Positions 25,445-33,953 of a stretch of DNA of 54,369 nucleotides are shown piece by piece (position 1 is the stretch's first letter; every line of letters starts with the position of its first letter). The translations under genes were made by a program, and so were the position numbers. The stretch spans positions 1-54,369 of the forward strand of contig CAIOTH010000007.1 of the NCBI GenBank assembly GCA_903861145.1, in the 5' to 3' direction. Below the pieces are notes generated by a model that saw only the letters and a list, made by a program, of their open reading frames with translations, searched no databases and was not told where the DNA came from. The stretch comes from an uncultured Bacteroidota bacterium (GTDB taxonomy: Bacteria; Bacteroidota; Bacteroidia; Chitinophagales; LD1).

Positions 25445-25474
25445 AAAGGCCTCCATGCAAACATGGGGGCCTTT
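25445..25474. terminator. Terminator between basic-protein gene 4 and the convergent lipid kinase
   Basis: 13-bp stem AAAGGCCTCCATG / CATGGGGGCCTTT with one G-T pair and a 4-base loop CAAA. It lies in the 52-bp gap between two stops and probably serves both strands. Confidence 0.9.
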
Positions 25475-25475
25475 G

Positions 25476-26393
25476 TTATTTAGGTGAGATAAATTTTATA
25501 GCCGCCGGAACAACCTTTAATTTCAAAGGGGTATAACCTACAAACTCGCCATCCATATCAATTGGCAATGGCCCGATAGATGATTCAATTAACAATTGCG
25601 CTGCGGTTAGGTACTTAATTTCGGAGTGTTCAATTTTTTTGGACTTCTTAATTTTTCCAAGGTTCATCAGATATTCCAGAATTGAAATCTTCCCCACAAT
25701 TACCACCGAAAACAATTTATCATCGGGCAAAGCATCGGGTGCTATACCCATTCCGCCACCAAAAAACCTGCCATTGGCAACTATCAGGCTCATAACCTCA
25801 CGTTCATAATCAAAACTATCGGCATGCACTTTTACAGGTTGATTTTTATAAGTAAGCAATGCCGTTAAAATCGCTTTTTGGTAGGTTATGGTTGGCCCCA
25901 GAACCTTTGAAGAATTTGCCAGGCGCTGAGCAATAGCGCCACCGATACCTACATCGGTAATATTTACGAAATAACGACTTGCCTGCTGGCCATCACCATC
26001 AAAATATTCCGTCCAGCCAATATCTACTACCCTGTAGCTATCTTCTTCTATCCACTTTTTTAGAAGTGCTATCTCGTAGGTAACGCCGATCGTTCGTGCA
26101 AAATCGTTACCAGTGCCATTAGGCAAAAGCCCTATCCTTATCTCGTTTACGTTATTACTATTGGCGCTCATTACGCCATTAATAACCTCATTCAGGCTAC
26201 CATCGCCGCCTATGCAAACCACATGCGTTGCGCCATTGAGCACCGCTGTGCGAGCTAATTCGGAGGCGTGGTTGGCATGTTGTGTTACTAAAAAAGTTAG
26301 GGTAGCAGTATCGCCAAAGTGCGCTTTAATGCCCACAATTATTTTATAGTGGTTCTTTATTTTGCCATGTAGAATAAAGGCAATTTGCTTCAT
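25476..26393 (-). CDS. Diacylglycerol kinase-family lipid kinase
   Basis: 305 residues. DagK/YegS/BmrU-like family, which phosphorylates diacylglycerol or related lipids at the cytoplasmic membrane face. Seen motifs are VCIGGDGSLNEVINGV (the GGDG ATP-binding/catalytic loop, about 59-75), LPNGTGNDFARTIG (about 90-104) and a C-terminal DGEFVGYTPLKLKV block with the conserved DGE. Length is normal. It stands alone, convergent with the basic-protein cluster. The exact lipid substrate is unknown. Confidence 0.9.
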   Translation of the reverse strand: MKQIAFILHGKIKNHYKIIVGIKAHFGDTATLTFLVTQHANHASELARTAVLNGATHVVCIGGDGSLNEVINGVMSANSNNVNEIRIGLLPNGTGNDFARTIGVTYEIALLKKWIEEDSYRVVDIGWTEYFDGDGQQASRYFVNITDVGIGGAIAQRLANSSKVLGPTITYQKAILTALLTYKNQPVKVHADSFDYEREVMSLIVANGRFFGGGMGIAPDALPDDKLFSVVIVGKISILEYLMNLGKIKKSKKIEHSEIKYLTAAQLLIESSIGPLPIDMDGEFVGYTPLKLKVVPAAIKFISPK

Positions 26394-26420
26394 GTGTAAT
26401 TATAATGAGAAAGGCAGTAT

Positions 26421-26462
26421 AACACAAAGAACACTAAGGTTTATACAAAGACCATGAAGAAT
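26421..26462 (+). repeat. Dispersed CACTAAGG-type intergenic repeat, copy 3
   Basis: AACACAAAGAACACTAAGG is followed by ATACAAAGACCATGAAG, matching the unit pattern of the other copies. It fills the gap between two minus-strand genes. Confidence 0.65.
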
Positions 26463-26495
26463 ACCGTTTTTGTGGCCTTTACAACAAGCTGCGCC

Positions 26496-27266
26496 CTATA
26501 CTTTGAAAATATTACCTGCCATAGGAACCACAATATCGTGAGGAGTAAGTTTAGAGGCAAGGGCACCAACTTTATTTGCCAGGCCAGGAATTGCAACACT
26601 TTTGTTTTTCATAACAGCCTGTAAGCCTACCTTTGCAACCTTATCGGCGGTCATCATAAACTGCGCGTTTTTTTCAATCACCTTGGCCATTTGTGCTGCA
26701 TCAAAAAAATCGCTGTAAGTTCCACCAGGGCAGAGGGCCGTTACGTAAACGTTCTTCTTTTTTAATTCCTCACGCAATGCCCTCGAAAATGAAAGCATAA
26801 ACGACTTGGTTGCAGAGTAAATAGCCATTGTTGGCACCGGCTGATAAGCACCGGTGCTAACCGTGTTGAGTATATATCTGCGTTGCTTGCTATCAGAGTT
26901 TTTAAGGAATGTATAAGCTATCGAAATGCAGGCATCCATATTAAGGTGCATTATTTCCAAATGTTTGCTTAGCGGACAATCTTCAAAATTGCCGTAATAG
27001 CCCATACCGGCATTGTTAGCCAGCATGTTTACATTAAACGAATTCTCTTTAGCAAACTGAAATATCCTATCGGCAGCATCTTTTTCAAAAAGATCTATTG
27101 CCAAAGTTTTGACAGATACATTTTTAGTTGTCAGTTCAGCCGACAATTTCTCCAACAGATCTTTAGATCGTGCCACCAAAAATAAATTCATTCCACGGCT
27201 GGCAGCTTCAATAGCAATGGCTTTTCCTATGCCTTTAGAGGCTCCTGTAATAAGGGTATAATTCAT
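26496..27266 (-). CDS. Short-chain dehydrogenase/reductase
   Basis: 256 residues. Classical SDR fold: cofactor motif TGASKGIG (about 6-13), NNAG (about 88-91) and the catalytic Ser-Tyr-Lys set with the YSATKSF segment (about 152). A C-terminal hydrophobic stretch (NKVGALASKLTPHDIVV) resembles the DltE-like or HSD17B-like oxidoreductases that act on lipid substrates. The substrate cannot be named. It begins 2 bp downstream of a small lipoprotein gene on the same strand, so they are probably one operon. Confidence 0.85.
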   Translation of the reverse strand: MNYTLITGASKGIGKAIAIEAASRGMNLFLVARSKDLLEKLSAELTTKNVSVKTLAIDLFEKDAADRIFQFAKENSFNVNMLANNAGMGYYGNFEDCPLSKHLEIMHLNMDACISIAYTFLKNSDSKQRRYILNTVSTGAYQPVPTMAIYSATKSFMLSFSRALREELKKKNVYVTALCPGGTYSDFFDAAQMAKVIEKNAQFMMTADKVAKVGLQAVMKNKSVAIPGLANKVGALASKLTPHDIVVPMAGNIFKV

Positions 27267-27268
27267 AA

Positions 27269-27685
27269 TTAAATTTTAACTCCGTAGAAATAATAATGGA
27301 TTGTATCGTAGGCATTAACACCGGTACCTTGCAGGGTTATTGCGGCACCATTTAGCGTTGCGGTACCCGAAAGAAGAAAAGGATGAAGAAATCCCACTAC
27401 CGAATCGTTTTCACTAAAATTAGTACCGGTGGCGTTTTGTACTGATACGTTCTGTAAAACAAAGTAAATAACATTGGGTGCCTGTGAGAAGCCGGCACTG
27501 CTATCGGCTTCAATTCTAATACTATTCAAATTGTTTTCGCCCACTACAACGCGGTAAAAGCTGTTGGGATATAAACCACCGGCGGCAGTAATATAGGTGC
27601 CTGCCCATTTAGAGGCATTATCGGTATCCTTACAACCCGCGAATAAAAGCAGGGCAACCAGGGTGATCAAAATTCTTTGAGCCAT
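27269..27685 (-). CDS. Small hypothetical lipoprotein
   Basis: 138 residues from the ATG at 27685; the longer frame uses TTG at 27694. The N-terminus MAQRILITLVALLLFAGC has a textbook lipobox (LFAGC, Cys18). The mature part is a predicted all-beta domain with repeated short strands (YRVVVGENNLNSIRIEAD, VIYFVLQNVSV, TATLNGAAITLQG), like many small Bacteroidota surface lipoproteins with a lipocalin-like or META-like profile. No family is recognised. It lies 2 bp upstream of the SDR gene. Confidence 0.75.
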   Translation of the reverse strand: MAQRILITLVALLLFAGCKDTDNASKWAGTYITAAGGLYPNSFYRVVVGENNLNSIRIEADSSAGFSQAPNVIYFVLQNVSVQNATGTNFSENDSVVGFLHPFLLSGTATLNGAAITLQGTGVNAYDTIHYYFYGVKI

Positions 27686-27755
27686 ACCAAACAATTTAAA
27701 GGTAAAAATAGAAGAATGATTGATATAGAGTTATATAGAACAATTAAGCAGGAAA

Positions 27756-27905
27756 TCAATGATGTTTAAAGTATTGAATTTCGCGCTCGTGCTTTTTGGC
27801 AGCATCGAGAGAATCAAAGGTGCCCAGGTTTTTACGCTTATGAGTTTTGGCGTTTACTTTTCGTGAGAATATGCGGTATTGGCCCGACTTTAATTTTCGT
27901 ATCAT
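27756..27905 (-). CDS. Conserved 49-residue basic protein
   Basis: An ATG at 27905 opens a 49-residue frame: it begins MIRKLKSGQYRIFSRK, continues with NAKTHKRKNLGTFDSL and ends HEREIQYFKHH. I recognise this as a short conserved protein found in Bacteroidota and Proteobacteria, with a three-stranded start (KLKSGQYRIFS, KRKNLGTF) like the N-terminal arm domain of tyrosine recombinases, then a helix. It may bind DNA or RNA, but no function is established. It lies alone between the lipoprotein and sucD genes, on the same strand. Confidence 0.8.
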   Translation of the reverse strand: MIRKLKSGQYRIFSRKVNAKTHKRKNLGTFDSLDAAKKHEREIQYFKHH

Positions 27906-27986
27906 AACACTCAATTTACACAATAACGGGCAAAAAGTGTGCCTGCATAGAAAGCAACGGTAATAAAAAGAAAACTGGGGCTAAGC

Positions 27987-28874
27987 CTACGCTACAACAG
28001 CGGCATTCTTTAAAACCATGGCCATAGTTTCTCCAATTGCGGCAGGAGAATCGACTACCGTTATACCGCAATCGCGCATAATCTGCATTTTGGCAGCGGC
28101 GGTATCATCTTTACCACCAATAATGGCGCCGGCATGACCCATCCGACGACCTGCAGGTGCAGTTTGCCCAGCAATAAAGCCAACCACAGGCTTGGTACCA
28201 TTGGCTTTAACCCAACGGGCGGCTTCGGCCTCCAGGCTTCCGCCAATTTCGCCAATCATAATAATGCCATCGGTTTCGGGGTCGTTCATAAACAACTCAA
28301 CAGCTTCGCGGGTGGTTGTGCCAATAATTGGGTCGCCACCAATGCCTATTGCGGTAGAAACGCCTAAGCCGGCTTTTACAACCTGGTCGGCCGCTTCGTA
28401 AGTTAAGGTGCCTGATTTAGAAACGATACCCACTCTGCCTTTTTTGAAAACAAAGCCTGGCATAATGCCAACTTTAGCCTCGTTAGGGGTTATTACGCCC
28501 GGGCAGTTGGGTCCTACCAAGCGAGAGTTTTTGCCAACTAAATAAGCCTTAGCCTTTACCATATCCTGCACCGGAATACCTTCGGTAATGCATACAATTA
28601 GTTCAACACCAGCATCGGCAGCTTCCATAATAGCATCGGCAGCAAAAGCCGGTGGTACAAAAATGATAGATACGTTACAGCCGGTTGCTTTGCGTGCATC
28701 GGATACGGTATTAAACACCGGCTTATCGAGGTGCTTTTCGCCGCCTTTGCCGGGAGTTACACCACCAATCACATTAGTGCCGTATTCAATCATTTGCAAG
28801 GCGTGGAAAGTTCCTTCTTTGCCGGTAAACCCCTGCACAACTATCTTCGAATTTTTATTGACTAAAACGCTCAT
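27987..28874 (-). CDS. sucD: Succinyl-CoA synthetase subunit alpha
   Basis: 295 residues. Together with SucC it interconverts succinyl-CoA and succinate with substrate-level phosphorylation in the TCA cycle. The CoA-binding Rossmann domain ([10 protein letters not shown], about 15-24; VTPGKGG, about 39-45), NCPG (about 123-126) and the phosphorylated His247 in [12 protein letters not shown] are all present. Length is normal. sucC is not adjacent, a separation common in Bacteroidota. It is 49 bp downstream of an ABC transporter ATPase on the same strand. Confidence 0.97.
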   Translation of the reverse strand: MSVLVNKNSKIVVQGFTGKEGTFHALQMIEYGTNVIGGVTPGKGGEKHLDKPVFNTVSDARKATGCNVSIIFVPPAFAADAIMEAADAGVELIVCITEGIPVQDMVKAKAYLVGKNSRLVGPNCPGVITPNEAKVGIMPGFVFKKGRVGIVSKSGTLTYEAADQVVKAGLGVSTAIGIGGDPIIGTTTREAVELFMNDPETDGIIMIGEIGGSLEAEAARWVKANGTKPVVGFIAGQTAPAGRRMGHAGAIIGGKDDTAAAKMQIMRDCGITVVDSPAAIGETMAMVLKNAAVVA

Positions 28875-28923
28875 AGTTTATCTGTTTTTTGGCAGAGTGA
28901 TTTTTAACTCTACCAGATGAATA

Positions 28924-29694
28924 TTATTTATCGTTTTCGTAATGGGCCCTCATCCGTAATTCCTTCAAAAAGTCGGAGGCGAATATAAAGTCAAATAACT
29001 CGCCGTCGGTAATTTTAAGGATATCTTTATTGGTCCCTTCCCAATATTTTAGCCCTTCATGTATAAAAATCACTTTATCGCCAATGCCCATTACCGAGTT
29101 CATGTCGTGGGTATTAACAACCGTGGTTATGTTATATTCTGCAGTTATTTCCTGAATCAGGTGGTCGATTACAATAGAGGTTTTAGGGTCCAAACCCGAG
29201 TTCGGTTCGTCGCAAAAAAGATACTTGGGGTTCATTACAATAGCGCGAGCGATGCCCACCCGTTTTTTCATACCACCCGATAGCTCGCCGGGGTATTTTC
29301 TATTAGTATTTACCAGATTTACCCTTCCCAAGCAAAAATTAACGCGTTCAAGTTTCTCCTCCTTAGTCATGTTAGAAAACATGTCCAAAGGGAAGCTTAC
29401 GTTTTCTTCAACACTTAGGGAGTCGAACAAAGCCGTACCCTGGAAAAGCATACCGATTTCTTTGCGCACTTCCTTACGTTCGTTAAACTGCATTTCGGTA
29501 ATGTTTCTGCCATCAAACAAAATGTAGCCGCTATCGGGCTCAAGCAGCCCGACCATGCATTTTAAGGTAACAGTTTTACCTGAACCGGACTTGCCAATAA
29601 TTAAATTACACTTTCCGCTTTCGAAAGTAGCAGAAACGCCTTTTAGCACAGGGGCGGCACCGAAGTTTTTGGTTATGTTTTTTATCTCTATCAC
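28924..29694 (-). CDS. MlaF-type ABC transporter ATP-binding protein
   Basis: 256 residues. Walker A is GKSGSGKT (about 34-41), the Q-loop is LFQGTALFDSL, the signature is LSGGMKKRVGIAR, Walker B is YLFCDEPNSGLDP and the H-loop is NTHDM. The PNSGLDP sequence is characteristic of the Mla/Ttg2 lipid transporter ATPases. It starts with GTG at 29694 within the TGA stop of the permease (4-bp overlap), so translation is coupled. With the permease it should move phospholipids or other lipids between the inner and outer membrane. No MlaD substrate-binding protein is adjacent. Confidence 0.9.
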   Translation of the reverse strand: MIEIKNITKNFGAAPVLKGVSATFESGKCNLIIGKSGSGKTVTLKCMVGLLEPDSGYILFDGRNITEMQFNERKEVRKEIGMLFQGTALFDSLSVEENVSFPLDMFSNMTKEEKLERVNFCLGRVNLVNTNRKYPGELSGGMKKRVGIARAIVMNPKYLFCDEPNSGLDPKTSIVIDHLIQEITAEYNITTVVNTHDMNSVMGIGDKVIFIHEGLKYWEGTNKDILKITDGELFDFIFASDFLKELRMRAHYENDK

Positions 29695-30434
29695 AGTAAC
29701 AGGAATGCAACCACAAAATTTACAATTACCACAAAAATTGAACTATACACTACGGCCTGAGTACTTGATTGGCCAATTTCGACTGCACCACCTTTTACGG
29801 TAAATCCTTTGTAACAAGAAACCGTGGCTAGTATTAGCCCGAAAAGCACAGATTTAACCAGCATAATAAATACGTCGTACGATTTAAAGCCATCCTGCAC
29901 ACCACGCATATATTCAGCAGTGGTATAAAAATGGCCGCCAACACCGGCAGCCCATCCACCCATAATACCTAAAAAAACTGCAATAACCACCAGCATGGGA
30001 ACCACAAACACGGCCGCCGCTATTTTGGGGCCTATTAAATACGCCGGGGTATTTACACCCATAATTTCTAAAGCGTCAATTTGCTCGGTTACGCGCATGG
30101 TACCTAATTCTGAGGCGATATTTGAACCTACTTTACCGGCTAAAAGGAGTGCAGAAATAGTTGGTGCCAGCTCTAATATCATCGCTTTACGCACTACTGA
30201 ACCAATCCACCACATAGGCACCAGGTTCAACGAGCTAAACTGGTAGGCAAACTGCACGGCACTAACAGCGCCAATAAATGTAGCTACAATGGCAATAATT
30301 GGCATAGAGCCTATACCAATATCTTTAGCCTGCCTGAAGGTTTCTCTCCAGTACATTGCTGCTTTCTCGGGCTTTGAGAAAGCCCTATACATAATAGTAA
30401 TATACTCGCCGAAAGTTTCGAAAACTCTTACCAT
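29691..30434 (-). CDS. MlaE-family ABC transporter permease
   Basis: 247 residues with five to six hydrophobic segments. The conserved MlaE core is visible: [18 protein letters not shown] (about 45-62), a [41 protein letters not shown]-type coupling helix split as [19 protein letters not shown] and [20 protein letters not shown] (about 95-132), and a final [19 protein letters not shown] block. It pairs with the downstream ATPase in one operon. Substrate is expected to be a phospholipid; direction of transport is not shown by sequence. Confidence 0.92.
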   Translation of the reverse strand: [247 protein letters not shown]

Positions 30435-30514
30435 GCCTGCAAAAAGTTGCTAAGATAATCGTTTAGGTGAAAGTGCGAAGCCCCGAAAGAAAAGAAGGAA
30501 CTTTCACAAAATAA

Positions 30515-30541
30515 ATCGGCCCCGAAATATTCGGGGCCGAT
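30515..30541 (-). terminator. Intrinsic terminator of the proline-rich T9SS protein gene
   Basis: Perfect 12-bp arms ATCGGCCCCGAA / TTCGGGGCCGAT with a 3-base loop, 50 bp after that gene's stop. On the minus strand the stem is followed by TTATTTTG. Confidence 0.93.
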
Positions 30542-30590
30542 AGCAGTTGAAGGTGGGAATTAGTGTATTTGCGATAACCTATTTCTTAAC

Positions 30591-31403
30591 TTACTGCATT
30601 ACCACTTTCGTGGTCGTCTTTTCACCGCCGGCTTGTATCTCCATAATATATGTTCCGCCGGCAAGGTTGGTGTTGTTAATGTCTTTTTCAAATTTCCCCG
30701 AGTAGTTATCGAACGTTTCGTTGTAAACCTCTTTGCCATTTAAATCTGTTAGTTTTACATGAACTGTTGTTGGCTTCGAAACGCTAAATTCTACATGAAA
30801 TTGCCCGCCTGCAGGGTTTGGGAAAACTTTAACATCGTTTAAGTTATTGGCCGATGTTGCAGGCTCTTTTACCGACATTGGTGGTTGTGGAGGTTCAGGA
30901 GTTTGTGTTTCGGAATTGATTTCGTGGTGAACAGAGCGCTCCTTTCTTATTTCAACTCTTACGTTTTCCTCTTTCTGGCTCAATACTTCGTCAATCAATT
31001 CTGTTCTCTCTTCGGGGGCAAAATTCTCATATGTAATCTCGAGCGTAGAATGCCCGTTTCCATTAACAGGGGCATTTTCGGTAACCACTATACTCTTCAT
31101 ATTCTTATCGCAATGTTTATTGCCTGCACCATGACAAGGAGGTACCGGCGGAACCGGCGGCAGCGGAGCTTCAACTATTTCGGGAGCATCGAGATTATTG
31201 TCCTTCATGTAAGCATCCAATTCTTCTTTGCTGGAAAAAGTTTTATCAATTACTTCCTGCTTACCGTTTTCATCTTTTACTATTTTGATTTGATATTTTT
31301 GTTGCTCTTGTTTTTCAGTAGCTTGCTGGGCAAACATTAATTGCGCTGATAAAACAATTGAAGCGAGAACAACGGTTTTGATGATGGTAGTTGTTGTTTT
31401 CAT
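30591..31403 (-). CDS. Secreted proline-rich protein with T9SS type A sorting domain
   Basis: 270 residues. Signal peptide (about 1-26, ending MFAQ). Mature part has a charged N-terminal region (KTFSSKEELDAYMKDN), a Pro-rich hinge with a Cys/His pair (PLPPVPPVPPCHGAGNKHC, about 81-99), an acidic region (about 120-150), a second Pro stretch (TPEPPQPPMS, about 170) and a T9SS C-terminal domain (VKVFPNPAGGQF, LNGKEVYNETF, LAGGTYIMEIQ, TTKVVMQ). It is divergent from a histidine kinase whose sensor domain has a matching PEPPTPPAPPP stretch. The role is unknown; a surface partner or output of that system is inferred. Confidence 0.85.
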   Translation of the reverse strand: MKTTTTIIKTVVLASIVLSAQLMFAQQATEKQEQQKYQIKIVKDENGKQEVIDKTFSSKEELDAYMKDNNLDAPEIVEAPLPPVPPVPPCHGAGNKHCDKNMKSIVVTENAPVNGNGHSTLEITYENFAPEERTELIDEVLSQKEENVRVEIRKERSVHHEINSETQTPEPPQPPMSVKEPATSANNLNDVKVFPNPAGGQFHVEFSVSKPTTVHVKLTDLNGKEVYNETFDNYSGKFEKDINNTNLAGGTYIMEIQAGGEKTTTKVVMQ

Positions 31404-31469
31404 AAAACTGTATTTAGTGATTAAATTTTATTGCTGATACAAAGGTGGCAGGTAAACAAACACGTTTGG

Positions 31470-31541
31470 GTTAATACCACGTTAAAGGGGGTTAATGAAA
31501 AGTTAAATGCTAAACGCATCGGCTTCATCCTTTTACTTTTG
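31470..31541 (+). promoter_or_regulatory. Four GTTAA direct repeats and -7 box between divergent genes
   Basis: GTTAA occurs at 31470, 31481, 31491 and 31502, that is at 11, 10 and 11 bp, one per helical turn. Three of them are GTTAA(A/T) with a G-rich 5' flank. A -7 box TACTTTTG matches TAnnTTTG at 31534-31541, which places the array at about -75 to -35 of the kinase operon promoter. OmpR-family regulators bind direct repeats with this spacing, and the operon encodes one. Confidence 0.65.
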
Positions 31542-31592
31542 ACAACACAAACACCAGCGCTTTAAAGGCGATGTTTAAATATTTAGAAGTCA

Positions 31593-33239
31593 ATGAAATC
31601 GAGGCAAAGCATACGGATTTTGATTGCATTAATGAGCCTGGCCTTGTTAGGTGTAATTATTATTCAGTTTTTATGGATAAAAAATGCCCTGCAAATGAAG
31701 CAGGAACAATGCGAGCGCAGTATTAGCGCTGCACTGGTGAGAGTATCGGCTGACCTGGAGAATAAATATGGAGTACATTGGATTACTGAAAAACTTACTT
31801 CCGACTCGAATGTACGTAAAGAGGTGCTGAGCGAAGATCCGGGGTTTTACAAGTTTATGATATCGGTAAACGATGGAAGGGATGCGACCGATGATGGCGA
31901 TGTTGATACCGAGCAGCGCGATGTTGAAGAACGACTTATTACCGCTATTGACGGAGACACTATTAACAGTCATTACTCGGACCAGGCAGATAGAGGTACC
32001 CCACAAAACCGGTTAATTAAAGTGGTGCATGTTAAGCGACATAAGAAACCCGAAATGGTTGCAAACTGCACCTTAGGCGAAGTGCCAGAACCACCAACAC
32101 CACCAGCCCCGCCGCCAAGCCCGGCAAAAGCAGGTAAGTTGATTAATATTGTAAAAAGTGCAGCCAATGAATGGGCCATGAGTAAAATGAGTGCCAGCGA
32201 TATAAGTGAAGCACTAGACTCGGGCGAAATAAGATCGACGATAGAAAAAGAATTTCACAAGCAGGGGTTATATGACCGATTTGAATTTGCAACATACTCA
32301 ATGGCGGGCGATTCGCTTATCATTAATAAAAAGGGTTCTAAAAACCCACTAAACGATTTTAGTTACCATGCGCCACTTATTGCCACAGATTTTATTGAGG
32401 GTGGCACCATGTTGTTACTTAACTTTCCACAGCATTTTAAATATCTCTTTGCCTCAATTGCCAGCATGCTTGCCTTATCGTTGCTGTTCACACTGTCGCT
32501 TATAGCCACGTTTGCTTACTCGTTGCATGTTATCTTCAAGCAAAAGAAGATATCTGACATAACCAACGATTTTATTAATAACATGACCCACGAGTTAAAA
32601 ACCCCGCTGGCAACAATTTCGATGACGGCTGATACACTGGCACTTCCATCGGTCAATCAAAACACCGGTTTGGTTGCAGAGTATTCGGGGATGATAAAGA
32701 ATGAAGTAAAAAAACTGGCGCAGCATGTGGACAGAATTCTGGAGGCTGCGTTGCTTGAAAAAAATGGAAAAGACAGGCAACAGGACCTAGTAGTAATAAA
32801 TCAGTTAATTGAAGATGAGTTGGTGGTATTTAAGCCGAGGGGGCAGCAATTGGGGGGCAGTTTAATGGCTCAATTACCCGCAGACCCAGTGAGAATATGC
32901 GCTAATACTGATTTGCTGCGAAGCGCGATATCAAACCTACTTGATAATGCTATAAAATACGCGCAGCAAGCGCCTGAGATTAATGTGGCGCTTAAAGTTG
33001 TTTCGGGCAAGGCTTTGTTAAGCATTAGCGACAAAGGCATAGGCGTAAACAAAGCTGACCAGACGCTGATATTTGAAAAATTTTACCGTGCACACACCGG
33101 TAACCGACACGATGTAAAAGGTTTTGGTTTAGGGCTAAGCTTTGTAAAGGATGTTATAGAAAATTTGAAAGGGCGGGTTTGGGTGGAAAGTGAGTTAGGA
33201 AAAGGAAGTACTTTCTTTATAGAAATTCCGATAAGCTAA
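31593..33239 (+). CDS. Sensor histidine kinase with proline-rich periplasmic domain
   Basis: 548 residues. Two membrane segments (about 9-30 and 288-315) enclose a 255-residue periplasmic domain that contains a Pro stretch (PEPPTPPAPPPSPAKA, about 170-185). The cytoplasmic part has no HAMP or PAS domain and goes straight to HisKA (FINNMTHELKTPLATIS, with the phospho-accepting His), then N-box SNLLDNAIKYA and G boxes ISDKGIGV and FGLGLSFVKDV. The response regulator follows after a short gap, so this is a classical pair. The signal is unknown; the divergently encoded Pro-rich secreted protein is a candidate. Confidence 0.94.
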   Translation: MKSRQSIRILIALMSLALLGVIIIQFLWIKNALQMKQEQCERSISAALVRVSADLENKYGVHWITEKLTSDSNVRKEVLSEDPGFYKFMISVNDGRDATDDGDVDTEQRDVEERLITAIDGDTINSHYSDQADRGTPQNRLIKVVHVKRHKKPEMVANCTLGEVPEPPTPPAPPPSPAKAGKLINIVKSAANEWAMSKMSASDISEALDSGEIRSTIEKEFHKQGLYDRFEFATYSMAGDSLIINKKGSKNPLNDFSYHAPLIATDFIEGGTMLLLNFPQHFKYLFASIASMLALSLLFTLSLIATFAYSLHVIFKQKKISDITNDFINNMTHELKTPLATISMTADTLALPSVNQNTGLVAEYSGMIKNEVKKLAQHVDRILEAALLEKNGKDRQQDLVVINQLIEDELVVFKPRGQQLGGSLMAQLPADPVRICANTDLLRSAISNLLDNAIKYAQQAPEINVALKVVSGKALLSISDKGIGVNKADQTLIFEKFYRAHTGNRHDVKGFGLGLSFVKDVIENLKGRVWVESELGKGSTFFIEIPIS

Positions 33240-33251
33240 TATTTGCACGAC

Positions 33252-33953
33252 ATGGAAGACAGAAAAACGCGTATACTTTTAGTAGAGGACGATTTGAACT
33301 TTGGGAAAATCCTGAAGGACTATTTATCCATGAATTCGTTTGAAGTGATGCATATGCAGGATGGCATTGACGGATGGAAAACATTCAGGAACCATCACTT
33401 TGACCTATGCATTTTAGATATTATGATGCCCAAACGGGATGGATACGAACTTGCACAGCAGATAAGAAAGGAAAATACAACTATTCCTATTTTCTTTTTA
33501 ACGGCTAAAGGGCAGAAGGCCGATATGGTAACCGGTTACGAAAACGGTGCCGATGACTATATTGTTAAACCGGTTGACGCCGATATTTTAATGCATAAAA
33601 TAAAGGCCATACTTAAACGCACTAACGAACACCCATCTACAGAACCTGAGCAGTGCGAGTTTAAAATTGGCAAATTTCATTTTCATTTTCCATCGCGTAC
33701 TCTTTCGCTTGAAAGTGAAAAGCAACTCCTTTCGCCTAAAGAAGCGGATTTGATGTTAATGCTTTGCTCGAAAAAGAACCAGTTGGTAAAGCGTGAAGAC
33801 ATACTGCGCAGCTTGTGGAAGGAGGTTAGTTATTTTACCGGGCGGAGTATGGACGTTTACGTAGTAAAGTTGCGGAAATACCTGCAGCGCGATTCAAATA
33901 TCAGCATCATTAACCTGCACAAAAGCGGGTATATTTTGGAGGTGAAGGGGTGA
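33252..33953 (+). CDS. OmpR/PhoB-family response regulator
   Basis: 233 residues from the ATG at 33252; a TTG three codons upstream is less likely. Receiver domain (about 6-120): acidic pocket VEDD, phospho-acceptor Asp56 in CILDIMMPKRDG, Thr in FFLTAKG and Lys in YIVKPVD. A winged-helix DNA-binding domain follows (about 135-230: LSPKEADLMLMLCSKKN, REDILRSLW, RSMDVYVVKLRKYL). The start lies 12 bp after the kinase stop. It probably autoregulates through the GTTAA repeats upstream of the kinase gene. Confidence 0.95.
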   Translation: MEDRKTRILLVEDDLNFGKILKDYLSMNSFEVMHMQDGIDGWKTFRNHHFDLCILDIMMPKRDGYELAQQIRKENTTIPIFFLTAKGQKADMVTGYENGADDYIVKPVDADILMHKIKAILKRTNEHPSTEPEQCEFKIGKFHFHFPSRTLSLESEKQLLSPKEADLMLMLCSKKNQLVKREDILRSLWKEVSYFTGRSMDVYVVKLRKYLQRDSNISIINLHKSGYILEVKG

